This document shows positions 1 through 7,317 of a stretch of DNA of 16,022 nucleotides, one piece after another. The notes below the pieces were generated by a model. That model saw only the letters and a list, made by a program, of their open reading frames with translations. It searched no databases and was not told the DNA's origin. How positions within the stretch are numbered: the first letter of the stretch is position 1; each line of letters begins with the position of its first letter. The stretch lies in the NCBI GenBank assembly GCA_945788205.1, contig CALZLE010000199.1:1-16022 (forward strand), written 5' to 3'. Origin of the DNA: an uncultured Desulfuromonadales bacterium (lineage in GTDB: Bacteria > Desulfobacterota > Desulfuromonadia > Desulfuromonadales > Geopsychrobacteraceae). The position numbers and the translations under genes were made by a program.

Positions 1-241
1 CGAGCAGAATCGTTCCCGGCTGAATACTGACCGGCTCTTTTTCATTCTGCAAAAACTCTCCAGCGCCTTCCAGCACCATCCAGATATGATCGCCAGCATG
101 GACGTGGGGATGAATATGCTGTCCCGGCAGCAGGCACCAGAGGGTCGCACGACTTATTTCTGTCGCTCCAAGCTGCACCTTATTCGCCTTTTCCTTGCTG
201 TAAGCTATCTTTTCCTGATAATTCCAGAACTCACTAGGCAT
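1..241 (-). CDS. Cupin-domain protein, 3' end outside the window
   Basis: This small open frame starts at the ATG at 241-239 and runs off the left edge, so only the first 80 residues are visible. A run beginning GQHIHPHVHAGDHIWMVLEG, followed by GEF and later QPGT, is the usual metal-binding cupin motif 1 and the start of motif 2. The histidines near residues 44, 46, 48 and 52 are the likely metal ligands. Family proteins are single beta-barrels of about 100-130 residues, so roughly a third is missing. An AAGGA-like ribosome binding site precedes the ATG. It lies directly behind the sfrA terminator, so any promoter of its own must overlap the terminator tail. The substrate cannot be predicted: cupin_2 proteins include enzymes, sugar-binding proteins and transcription-linked sensors. 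Confidence 0.8.
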   Translation of the reverse strand, partial: MPSEFWNYQEKIAYSKEKANKVQLGATEISRATLWCLLPGQHIHPHVHAGDHIWMVLEGAGEFLQNEKEPVSIQPGTILL

Positions 242-263
242 AGAAATCCTTTTCCTTCGCAGT

Positions 264-292
264 AAAAAAAAACGCCCCGGTTACCGGGGCGT
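264..292 (-). terminator. Rho-independent terminator of the sfrB-sfrA unit
   Basis: A perfect 9-bp stem (ACGCCCCGG and CCGGGGCGT, three-base loop, 272-292) is followed on the minus strand by a run of eight or more T residues (plus-strand A run at 264-272). This is a textbook intrinsic terminator pointing away from sfrA, whose stop codon is at 318-316. Between the stop and the terminator there is a second perfect but AT-rich inverted repeat, ATGAGAT-TTT-ATCTCAT at 294-310, giving two hairpins in tandem. There is no T run on the plus strand, so termination should be one-way. Confidence 0.92.
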
Positions 293-315
293 CATGAGAT
301 TTTATCTCATCAAAT

Positions 316-2865
316 TTAAGCCTTGGCAACCTGCACTGCCGTCCGGTTATTACCGTCAGCAAGCAGTTGCGAAATCCCCAAATCTGTGAAGTTATTCGGA
401 GCAAAGAGCAAGCCCTGCGGGACGCTAGCGGAAATCTTTACCTTGCCGGTTGCAGTGCCAATCGAACTGCTCAGCTTGAGTTTGTCACCATCTTTTACGC
501 CAGCGACATCCGCATCAGCAGCGTTCATTTGGATCAAACCTTCCGGCTCAACCTCAAGCGGTGCCGCAGCCCAGGTTGAAGTGGTCCCGAAGTGACTCAT
601 TGACTTACCGCTTAACAGTTGCAGTCCTTCAGCTTCTTCGCTGTCGGTCGCCAGCTGATAATTCAAGCTCTTTTCAGCCGGGCTGTAAGGTTGCTTTAAG
701 CAAGGACGATGGCGATCATCACCAGTGAAGCAAACATCACCGTAAAGTGAGGTCAGACCACTCAGCTCCGTGAGAATACTTGCACGACTGAAAGTGACTG
801 ATTGCTTGCTCAGACGACCGTAAAGCTCAGCAAAAATTGCCCAGTCTTCACGGGCCTCGCCAACTGGACGAATCGCCTGTTCCAACGAGCGAACCCGCTG
901 ATCGAGAGATGTCACGCTGCCTGATTTCTCCGCAAAAGAGGTGCCAGGAAGAACGATCTTTGCCAACTTGGTGACAGCGGTCGGCAGAATATCCTGAACG
1001 ACCAGAACTTCAACCTTTTCCAGGGCCTTCATCCAGCGACCGCTGTTCGGGAAGGTCTGTGGATTGACAGCTGCCAGATAGAGGAAGCGGATCTTGCCTG
1101 CTTCGATAGCCTGCAGAATTCCTTCGGCATCAAGGCCACCAGTCGGCAGCTCTGCACCCCAGGCACGAGCGAACTTTTCACTATTTTCTGCGTAATCCTG
1201 ATAGCCTGGCAACGCCTCTGGATAAACACCCATATCGAGCAGGCCTTGCATATTGCCTTTATCGTCAAGCGGAAACAGGCCGCCTTTATTCTGTAGCGCA
1301 CCACTGAGAATTGCCAGATTAGCAATAGCAGCCGACTTTGCAGTTCCCGACTCAGACTTGGTGATGTCCCCACCGAAGACGATAACCACGTTTTCAGCTT
1401 TGCCAAGAATATCAGCAGCGGCTTCCAACTCTGCACGATCCAACCCGGCTGCCGCTGCAGCCCGATCAACATCGACAGCTGCGAGCTGAGTTTTCAGCTC
1501 ATCCAGATTGGCAACCATGCTGTTCAGGTAGTCTTCGTCAATCAAACCACGATCAACCAGCAAGCGGGCGATACCGTCAACCAGAGCAATTTCACTGCCC
1601 GGCTTATAAGTCAGTTGGCTGTTGGCGAACTGTGTTAAATGCACTTCTCGCATATTGGCGATAATCAGCTGACCGTCTTTTACGCGTGTCGCTTCCTGAA
1701 TTTGCCAGTCAACGGCCGGGGCTTCAGCTGATGGGTCAGCGCCGAATACCAATACTGCGTCAGCCTCACCAACAGCTGAAAGCAGATTGCTTGAGCCACG
1801 CAGACCGAGCCCTTTATCCATTGCCTGCAAGGCACGCAAGGCACCAAAACGGGCCTCGGAATCGATATTGTTGCTCCCGATTGCAGCCCGGAACAGTTTC
1901 TGGAACAGGTAGTTTTCTTCGTTGGTCAAACGAGGCGAGGCAAGCCCGGCAATCGCGTCTGCGCCACTAGCCGCCTTGATCGACTCGATGTCCTCGACCA
2001 GGGTTTCCATCGCCCGATCCCAGGAAACCGGGACGGTGCCAACGGTCGGCTCAGTCAATCGTTCAGCGTGGTTAATATATCCGTAACCAAAGAAACCACC
2101 GATACAGAGGTTCCCGTTGTTTGTAGTCCCCTCATCGTCCGAGGTCATCCGGAAAACTTCATTACCCTGAACATTGATGTCGATCTGACACTGGCTAGGG
2201 CAGTAAGTACAAACTGACGGCACCTTGCGCAGCGCCCAAGGACGGGCCTTAAATTTAAACGGTTTGGAGATCATTGTTCCGGTCGGACAGACCGAAACGC
2301 AGTTACCGCAGAAGATGCACTTCTCAAGATCTTTGTCGATAAAGGCCTTATCACCCTTATCATTGATCAACAAGGAGTTAGCACCGACCACCTCGTGACA
2401 AACCTTGACGCACTTTTCACACATGACACAGCGCGATGGAACCTGCTGAATCAGAGGCCAGCGGTCGATGGTCTCTGGGTTGACATCCTCAGCCTGAAAT
2501 GATTGCCGGTTGACTCCCAACTCGTAACAGGTGTTCTGCAGGTCACATTCGCCCCCGGCATCACAGACCGGGCAATCGAGTGGGTGATTGACCAGAATCA
2601 GCTCCATGATCTGCTTGCGGATCTGAGTCAGCTTTTCTGACTGGGTCGCAACCTTGATCCTCTCTTTAACCGGGGTGTTACAAGCCGTCATCGGGCGATC
2701 AACACCTTCAATCTCCACGGCACAGATCCGGCAGGCGCCAGTCGGAGAAACCTTTTGCAACCAGCAAAGAGTCGGGATATGGATATCCAGTTGCAGTGCT
2801 GCCTCAAGGATGGTTGTGTCCTTGGGAACACTTACCGACTTACCGTCAATCGTCAAGCTGACCAT
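316..2865 (-). CDS. sfrA: SfrA-type NuoG-like oxidoreductase subunit
   Basis: This 849-residue protein is built like the NuoG subunit of complex I and the iron-sulfur part of molybdopterin oxidoreductases. The visible order is: N-terminal [2Fe-2S] ferredoxin domain (C34, C45, C48, C62); the His-Cys3 site (H94, C98, C101, C107); two [4Fe-4S] motifs (C146/149/152/156 and C183/186/189/193); a further cluster (C219, C222, C226, C254); then a long molybdopterin-oxidoreductase-like body and a C-terminal dinucleotide-binding-like domain from about residue 760. No other nuo genes are present. The preceding gene is a GltD-like flavoprotein, which matches the Geobacter SfrAB pair rather than complex I. 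By family knowledge it takes electrons from the NADPH-oxidising SfrB subunit in the cytoplasm; the physiological acceptor is uncertain. The ATG at 2865 has a GAGGTGA ribosome binding site. The alternative label would be a generic NuoG-like subunit. Confidence 0.85.
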   Translation of the reverse strand: MVSLTIDGKSVSVPKDTTILEAALQLDIHIPTLCWLQKVSPTGACRICAVEIEGVDRPMTACNTPVKERIKVATQSEKLTQIRKQIMELILVNHPLDCPVCDAGGECDLQNTCYELGVNRQSFQAEDVNPETIDRWPLIQQVPSRCVMCEKCVKVCHEVVGANSLLINDKGDKAFIDKDLEKCIFCGNCVSVCPTGTMISKPFKFKARPWALRKVPSVCTYCPSQCQIDINVQGNEVFRMTSDDEGTTNNGNLCIGGFFGYGYINHAERLTEPTVGTVPVSWDRAMETLVEDIESIKAASGADAIAGLASPRLTNEENYLFQKLFRAAIGSNNIDSEARFGALRALQAMDKGLGLRGSSNLLSAVGEADAVLVFGADPSAEAPAVDWQIQEATRVKDGQLIIANMREVHLTQFANSQLTYKPGSEIALVDGIARLLVDRGLIDEDYLNSMVANLDELKTQLAAVDVDRAAAAAGLDRAELEAAADILGKAENVVIVFGGDITKSESGTAKSAAIANLAILSGALQNKGGLFPLDDKGNMQGLLDMGVYPEALPGYQDYAENSEKFARAWGAELPTGGLDAEGILQAIEAGKIRFLYLAAVNPQTFPNSGRWMKALEKVEVLVVQDILPTAVTKLAKIVLPGTSFAEKSGSVTSLDQRVRSLEQAIRPVGEAREDWAIFAELYGRLSKQSVTFSRASILTELSGLTSLYGDVCFTGDDRHRPCLKQPYSPAEKSLNYQLATDSEEAEGLQLLSGKSMSHFGTTSTWAAAPLEVEPEGLIQMNAADADVAGVKDGDKLKLSSSIGTATGKVKISASVPQGLLFAPNNFTDLGISQLLADGNNRTAVQVAKA

Positions 2866-2885
2866 ATATATTCACCTCGAATGTC

Positions 2886-2915
2886 GACTGCACCGTCCCG
2901 TGGAACAGTGCAGTC
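2886..2915 (-). other. Stem-loop between sfrB and sfrA
   Basis: The 68-bp gap between the two genes holds a perfect 8-bp inverted repeat, GACTGCAC at 2886-2893 and GTGCAGTC at 2908-2915, with a 14-base loop. No T run follows on the minus strand, so it does not look like a terminator. It may act as a processing or stability element that sets the ratio of the two subunits, or have no function. The sfrA ribosome binding site lies just downstream and is not inside the stem. Confidence 0.5.
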
Positions 2916-2933
2916 TATGTTCTAAATAATCTG

Positions 2934-4958
2934 TTAAACAGCAATCATCGAAACGCGGTAGCAACGCAGACAACGCTCTGCCTCTTTAACCGCCTCTACA
3001 TCAGAGAAGCCAAGTTCGACTTCTTTGTAGTTGCCTTTGCTGGCCCGGGCAGCACCGTGAATCTCGTGCTGATTGATCCGCTGCACCGCATCAAGCCAAG
3101 GAACCTCTTCGTTCTTATCATAAACACCAAGATTACTGAGCATATCCTCGTGGAAATCGTCATCGGTGAGATAGGGCTGACCCTCTTCCAGATAGCGCTG
3201 GATAACCTTGGCAGCCCGGTGGGCGTTACCAACACAGGCAACAACCGTCAGCGGACCGATCTCAGCATCACCGGAGGCGAACACGCCATCCATATCGGTG
3301 ATCAGAATCCGTGACAGCGGGTTACCCATATCATCGTTCAGGTCTCGACCGGCGTGACTCTTTAGCGGGACGTACTTGGTGACAACAGTGTTCCAGCGAG
3401 TGATGCCAATCCCGGTCTCTTCAGTGATGAAGTCGAGGTCCGGGTCCTGACCGATAGCCGGGATCAGGGTATCGCACTCAACGATGAACTCACTGCCTTC
3501 GACCGGCTGTGGCCGACGGCGACCGTCATCGCCCGGCTCACCCAGTTCCATGCGCACACACTCGACACCGGTGACTTGGCGGTTGTCATCAACAATAATC
3601 CTTTTCGGCAGGACCAAAAATTCAAACTGTACGCCTTCTTCATCAGCGCCGTCGACTTCCCAGGAATCGGCTGGCATCTCTTTACGCGTCCGGCGATAGA
3701 GCAGAATGGAGTCTTCAGCGCCCTCTCGCAGAGCAACCCGGACACAGTCGATGGCAGTATTACCACCACCAATGACACAAACCTTTTTACCCATGCCGGT
3801 TGGCTTGCCCATATAGGCTTCGCGCAGGAATTCGATACCTCCGGCGAGGAATCCGTTGTAGCCTTCGCCCTCACCCTCGATGCCTGCCGGCTTCGATTTA
3901 TGAGCACCCGGAGCAAGCAGAACCGCATCGAACTTCTCTTTCAGTTCCATCAGGCTGATATCTTCACCGATCTTGGTGTCGTAGATAATTTCGACACCCA
4001 TCGAAGCGATAATATCGATATCGCGCTGCAGAATATGACGTGGCATCCGATAAGCCGGGATACCGACCGCGATCATGCCACCGCCGTAACCTTCTGGCAA
4101 AGCTTCGTAAATAGTGCAGGGATAACCCTCGAGAGCCAGATAATAAGCTGCAGTCAGCCCGGCCGGACCGGCACCGAGAATAGCAATTTTTTTATCTTTC
4201 TTCGGCTTCTGATTCACTGGATGCTGATGGTTATGCTTCCACTCGTAATCAGAAGCGGTCCGCTTGAGCACCATGATGTTGACCGAATCATCGACGTTGG
4301 CGCGACGACAGGCTGTTTCACATGGATGCGGACAGACGCGGCCACAAACAGCCGGCAACGGCATGCTTTCGCGGATAATCTCCAGCGACTCATCAAAACG
4401 CCGCTCTTTAATTGCTTCGATATAAGAAGGGATATCAATGTGAGCCGGACACTTGTCCTGGCAAGGTGCGGTCATCTTGACTTTATAATCGACGGCTTTT
4501 TTGTCCTTCTTATTGCCGCCAATATAATCAAGATAGTCTGCGCGGAAATGTTTAACGGTATCAGCAACTGGGATTGCTGACGTCTGGCAGAGCGTACACT
4601 TACAGTTCTGCAGCAGATCAGCAATATTCAACAGGGTATCGAGATCCTGCTCGCTGCCATTACCGTCAACAATCTTCGCCAGGGTATCCTGCATAACCCG
4701 TGTGCCCTTTTTACCGGGCGAACACTTGGCGCAGCAGTAATCTTCCTGAACCCGCTTGGCGTATTCGGCAGCCATTGCCACGACATCAACATTGGGATCG
4801 TTCAGGATCAACCCGTCCCATCCCATGAATGCGGCAATCTCTTTCTCACCACCAAATGCAACCGGCAGCTTCTTTTTGGCGACTTCTACTTCAGCGTCGC
4901 CACCCTGCCGATTATCGACAACCTGTCTTCCCCAGCTGGAAAAAGTAACCTGTGACAA
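2934..4958 (-). CDS. sfrB: SfrB-type NADPH oxidoreductase, GltD-like flavoprotein
   Basis: This 674-residue protein is a fusion. Residues about 60-135 resemble the C-terminal iron-sulfur region of NuoF (cysteines 75, 76, 79 and 119, 121, 124). Residues about 160-240 are the glutamate-synthase small-subunit type iron-sulfur domain (C166, C170, C205, C209, C213, C217). From about residue 256 comes the FAD-binding GAGPAG motif (262-267), then the NADPH-binding GGGNTAID (397-404) with YRRTRKEMPA (421-430), whose arginines fit NADPH preference. The C terminus has CLRC (663-666). This matches SfrB, the NADPH-oxidising partner of SfrA. No amidotransferase gene is nearby, so a glutamate synthase role is unlikely. 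The frame begins with TTG (4958-4956). A strong AGGAGG five bases upstream supports that rare start, and the next in-frame ATG, codon 45, would cut into the protein. Confidence 0.85.
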   Translation of the reverse strand: MSQVTFSSWGRQVVDNRQGGDAEVEVAKKKLPVAFGGEKEIAAFMGWDGLILNDPNVDVVAMAAEYAKRVQEDYCCAKCSPGKKGTRVMQDTLAKIVDGNGSEQDLDTLLNIADLLQNCKCTLCQTSAIPVADTVKHFRADYLDYIGGNKKDKKAVDYKVKMTAPCQDKCPAHIDIPSYIEAIKERRFDESLEIIRESMPLPAVCGRVCPHPCETACRRANVDDSVNIMVLKRTASDYEWKHNHQHPVNQKPKKDKKIAILGAGPAGLTAAYYLALEGYPCTIYEALPEGYGGGMIAVGIPAYRMPRHILQRDIDIIASMGVEIIYDTKIGEDISLMELKEKFDAVLLAPGAHKSKPAGIEGEGEGYNGFLAGGIEFLREAYMGKPTGMGKKVCVIGGGNTAIDCVRVALREGAEDSILLYRRTRKEMPADSWEVDGADEEGVQFEFLVLPKRIIVDDNRQVTGVECVRMELGEPGDDGRRRPQPVEGSEFIVECDTLIPAIGQDPDLDFITEETGIGITRWNTVVTKYVPLKSHAGRDLNDDMGNPLSRILITDMDGVFASGDAEIGPLTVVACVGNAHRAAKVIQRYLEEGQPYLTDDDFHEDMLSNLGVYDKNEEVPWLDAVQRINQHEIHGAARASKGNYKEVELGFSDVEAVKEAERCLRCYRVSMIAV

Positions 4959-4980
4959 ACCGGCCTCCTATGACCTGCTT

Positions 4981-5023
4981 CGACCTTCCCCAAAGAGGAA
5001 GGTCGTGAACCCCGAAAACGGGG
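4981..5023 (-). promoter_or_regulatory. Two stem-loops in the sfrB leader
   Basis: Just upstream of the sfrB ribosome binding site the minus strand carries two perfect hairpins in a row: a 5-bp stem with a four-base loop (CCCCG and CGGGG, 5010-5023), then a 9-bp stem with a seven-base loop (CGACCTTCC at 4981-4989 and GGAAGGTCG at 4997-5005). No T run follows, so these are not simple terminators. The 5' arm of the larger stem contains CTTCCT, which could also pair with the AGGAGG ribosome binding site through six pairs including one G-U. A switch that hides the ribosome binding site is therefore possible but unproven. It matches no riboswitch class that I recognise. Confidence 0.5.
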
Positions 5024-5064
5024 AGAATCGTTCGATGTTCTGGCTGTTTCTGTCTCTTGAAATC

Positions 5065-5077
5065 GTATACAGTATGC
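5065..5077. promoter_or_regulatory. Candidate operator palindrome upstream of sfrB
   Basis: GTATAC-A-GTATGC is a near-perfect 13-bp palindrome in the sfrB leader region, about 17-30 bases after the predicted transcription start. GTATAC-centred palindromes are typical of sites bound by GntR-family (FadR-type) repressors, and a site at this distance would suit a roadblock or initiation repressor. Only the sequence symmetry is seen; no regulator gene is in the window. Confidence 0.3.
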
Positions 5078-5100
5078 AGGTAGATACCACAAACGGGGGG

Positions 5101-5130
5101 CTTAAATCAAGGCTATTTTTTCACTATCAA
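5101..5130 (-). promoter_or_regulatory. Candidate sigma70-type promoter for sfrB-sfrA
   Basis: On the minus strand TTGATA (5130-5125) is followed after 18 bases by TTTAAG (5106-5101), a fair -35 and a weak -10. The surrounding 5100-5205 is markedly AT-rich compared with the genes and holds further partial inverted repeats, such as CTTGAA at 5135-5140 facing TTCAAG at 5153-5158. A second, weaker choice is TTGTGG (5092-5087) with TATACG (5069-5064), spacing 17, which would place the palindrome over the -10 box. Confidence 0.35.
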
Positions 5131-5205
5131 CAAGCTTGAAAATTGACTTAAATTCAAGAAAAAACAATTTGTTAGCCTGAAAACTACTGAATAGAACCGT
5201 TGATT

Positions 5206-5613
5206 TTAAGGAAGCGGTGGAGGGGAATTCGTAATCAACCAAACGCCCGTTTTTAAACCCTTTTGCGACTGCAATTGCCATTCCTGAGCCCAGTGCCACT
5301 TTTTCACACGCATCGACGGCAATCGATAGTATTCCAATTCGTAATCAGCCACGACAATATCTGCGTCAGACTTCAGCCCAACACTGACAATCCGGCTTTC
5401 AACGACACGTAAATCCTCATCCTGCTGGAACTGATTGAGAAATTCGCTACGGACATCACTGCCTAAAAAATTGCCCGCACCGATATAGTCCTGCCAACGC
5501 ATCGCCTCACTGAACTGATTGCTAATAACTGGTAATCCTGGCCCGGTATCTAGAGTTCCAGCACAAGCCGGCAACAACAGTAGAGCAGCTAAAAAGGTAA
5601 CAATAAAGCGCAT
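5206..5613 (-). CDS. Small predicted lipoprotein of unknown function
   Basis: The 135-residue product begins with a short charged end, a hydrophobic stretch and the lipobox LPAC with the cysteine at residue 17, so it is most likely exported and anchored as a lipoprotein, leaving a mature part of about 119 residues. The ATG at 5613 has a GGGAGG ribosome binding site eight or so bases upstream, which supports the start. The mature part alternates short hydrophobic and polar segments, with tryptophans at WHWAQEW near the end, and finishes in a proline-rich tail (NSPPPLP). I do not recognise a family. It may share a fold with small nuclear-transport-factor-2-like or FMN-binding lipoproteins, but nothing seen proves that. 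It stands alone upstream of sfrB on the same strand, with no clear terminator in the 250 bases between them. Confidence 0.75.
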   Translation of the reverse strand: MRFIVTFLAALLLLPACAGTLDTGPGLPVISNQFSEAMRWQDYIGAGNFLGSDVRSEFLNQFQQDEDLRVVESRIVSVGLKSDADIVVADYELEYYRLPSMRVKKWHWAQEWQLQSQKGLKTGVWLITNSPPPLP

Positions 5614-5692
5614 CTTGGTGGCCTCCCTGAAAACCGATTAAAAAACCGACCTCCGAGCAACAAAAATTAACATTTATTCTCGCTAAAACTGC

Positions 5693-5720
5693 TTGCAGCA
5701 GAAAAGATTTCCGCTAAACT
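5693..5720 (+). promoter_or_regulatory. Candidate promoter of the glutaredoxin gene
   Basis: TTGCAG (5693-5698) and TAAACT (5715-5720) are spaced by 16 bases, which is acceptable for a sigma70-type promoter and would start transcription near 5727, about 50 bases before the glutaredoxin ATG. The region between the divergent lipoprotein and glutaredoxin genes has no other obvious structure. Confidence 0.4.
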
Positions 5721-5775
5721 GTCTGACCTTCGACCACAGCTTTTGTGCCGATTCACATATAAGCAGGAGCATCAG

Positions 5776-6039
5776 ATGCAGGAAATTCACATTTACAGTA
5801 AAAACTATTGCCCTTTTTGCCATCGGGCCATCGAGCTACTTAACATCAAAGGCGTTTCCTTCACAACCCTTGATGTCACCGAAGACAACAGCCTTGAAGA
5901 AGAGATGCGCAACCGCTCTGGCCGAACCACAGTCCCACAGATTTTTATCGGCCCCCGCCACATCGGCGGCTGCGACGAACTGTTTGCCCTTGACGAACAG
6001 GGCGGGCTCGATCCTCTGCTGACTCAGGTCACCGCTTAG
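5776..6039 (+). CDS. grxC: Glutaredoxin, GrxC-like dithiol type
   Basis: This is a complete 87-residue glutaredoxin, the usual length for the Grx1/Grx3 class. The active site is CPFC at residues 12-15 (the CPYC class), followed by the conserved TVP cis-proline loop (52-54), then IGG and CDE (about 63-68) that hold glutathione. The fold is thioredoxin-like and cytoplasmic. Its job would be glutathione- or other thiol-dependent reduction of disulfides and mixed disulfides; whether this organism makes glutathione cannot be seen. A longer reading from 5743 exists, but the ATG at 5776 has AGGAG seven bases upstream and starts exactly at the first beta strand, so it is preferred. The gene is one of only two on the plus strand, and its stop overlaps the stop of the convergent Nudix gene. 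Confidence 0.93.
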   Translation: MQEIHIYSKNYCPFCHRAIELLNIKGVSFTTLDVTEDNSLEEEMRNRSGRTTVPQIFIGPRHIGGCDELFALDEQGGLDPLLTQVTA

Positions 6040-6629
6040 TCGCCAGCTGGCGAGGATTGCAGAGATGAAATCGGCTCAAGTCGCACCAATAGCTGTTTAA
6101 GAATTGCCGCCGTCATCCCCCAGATATTGTGTCCATCAAGCTGATAAAAATCGACCGGGAACATCCGCCCCTTATGTTGCCAATCTTCCTGATGATAGAT
6201 CAACGGATCACGTAATCGCTCCAGCGGGAGTTCAATCACTTCAGCAATTTCATTTTCATCGACCAGGTAGGGATAGGGATCGATGTAGCTTCCGACACAC
6301 ACCTTGACCCGAAAACCGTAGACCGAGTAAAAATCGTCCAGCTGCCCAAGTGGATCGACATCTGCGGCCAGAATCCCCATCTCCTCTTCCGTTTCACGCA
6401 ACGCCGTCTGCCAGAAATCAACGTCCTGCTCTTCTGCGGCTCCGCCTGGAAAAGAGATCTCGCCACCGTGATTTTTCAGCTGCTCGGTTCGGCGGGTGAA
6501 AAGCACCCAAGGTTCGCCATCACGCAGAAACAACGGCACCAGCACCGCCGCCGAACGCAATTCGCCACGTGCCATCGGCTTCACCGGAAAACGGGCCAAC
6601 TCTGCGGAAATCTGCTGCAGTGGCGCCAT
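6036..6629 (-). CDS. Nudix hydrolase, CoA pyrophosphatase type (NudL-like)
   Basis: The 197-residue protein carries the extended signature of the CoA-pyrophosphatase branch of Nudix enzymes: LFTRRTEQLKNHGGEISFPGG (residues about 43-63 in all), then TALRETEEEMGI (75-86), whose glutamates bind the metal. Such enzymes split CoA or acyl-CoA into phosphopantetheine and 3',5'-ADP. The substrate is inferred from the motif only. The ATG at 6629 overlaps the rpe stop by one base in TGATG, which indicates translational coupling; the TTG one codon earlier is not needed. The 3' end overlaps the convergent glutaredoxin gene by four bases, and no terminator is visible there. It is the last gene of the def-fmt-htpX-rsmB-rpe group. 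Confidence 0.87.
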   Translation of the reverse strand: MAPLQQISAELARFPVKPMARGELRSAAVLVPLFLRDGEPWVLFTRRTEQLKNHGGEISFPGGAAEEQDVDFWQTALRETEEEMGILAADVDPLGQLDDFYSVYGFRVKVCVGSYIDPYPYLVDENEIAEVIELPLERLRDPLIYHQEDWQHKGRMFPVDFYQLDGHNIWGMTAAILKQLLVRLEPISSLQSSPAGD

Positions 6630-7294
6630 CAACCCTGCCCTGTCTGACCGTTCATTTTCAACTGCGCGATGGTGGCCGCATAATCATCGGTGCCAAATAC
6701 CGCGCTGCCCGCGACAAAAACATCAGCCCCAGCGGCGGCAATCTTTTCGATATTGTCGATTTTCACTCCACCATCAACCTCAAGTTCGATCGGCAGCCCG
6801 AGAGCATCGATCATCTGCCGCAGCTCAGCGATCTTCGGCAGACAGTTTTCGATGAAGGACTGGCCACCGAACCCAGGATTGACCGTCATCAGCAAAGCCA
6901 GATCGATATCGGGCAGCACCATTTCCAACGCCGAAAGTGGCGTGGCCGGATTGAGCGATACTCCGGCCTTCTTGCCAAGTGACTTGATCAGCTGGACACT
7001 CCGATGGAGGTGGGTCGCTGCTTCGGCGTGTACGACGATTATGTCGGCACCAGCCTTGGCAAAATCGGGGATATACTGATCGGGGTTCTCGATCATCAAA
7101 TGCACATCGAGTGGCAGTTCAGTCACTGGGCGGATCGCGTCGACGATCAACGGACCAATGGTAATATTCGGCACAAAATGACCGTCCATCACATCAACGT
7201 GAACATAGTCAGCACCACCGGCTTCAATGGCGCGAATTTCATCGCCGAGGGTTGCAAAATCTGCCGAAAGGATTGAGGGGGCAATTTTGATCAT
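6629..7294 (-). CDS. rpe: Ribulose-phosphate 3-epimerase
   Basis: This 221-residue TIM-barrel enzyme interconverts ribulose 5-phosphate and xylulose 5-phosphate in the pentose phosphate pathway. The N terminus MIKIAPSILSADF is the family hallmark. The metal ligands are H32, D34, H65 and D174, with D34 and D174 also the acid-base pair, and NPGFGGQ (139-145) forms the phosphate loop. The frame can be extended six codons to a TTG, but that extension contains the GGAG ribosome binding site of the ATG at 7294, so the ATG is the true start. The length agrees with the family (about 220-230). The 3' end is coupled to the Nudix gene through TGATG. The upstream gene is rsmB, with a palindromic repeat in the 101-base gap. 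Confidence 0.96.
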   Translation of the reverse strand: MIKIAPSILSADFATLGDEIRAIEAGGADYVHVDVMDGHFVPNITIGPLIVDAIRPVTELPLDVHLMIENPDQYIPDFAKAGADIIVVHAEAATHLHRSVQLIKSLGKKAGVSLNPATPLSALEMVLPDIDLALLMTVNPGFGGQSFIENCLPKIAELRQMIDALGLPIELEVDGGVKIDNIEKIAAAGADVFVAGSAVFGTDDYAATIAQLKMNGQTGQG

Positions 7295-7317
7295 TGATAT
7301 ATACTCCAACAATTAAC

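Noticed and set aside
3576..4580. A 334-codon open frame on the plus strand opposite sfrB
   Set aside because: It is antisense to a well-conserved flavoprotein whose motifs run through the whole region; its translation has no recognisable family and no ribosome binding site.
6041..6052. Palindrome CGCCAGCTGGCG just after the glutaredoxin stop
   Set aside because: It has no loop and no T run on either side, and lies inside the Nudix coding sequence, so it is not a credible terminator.
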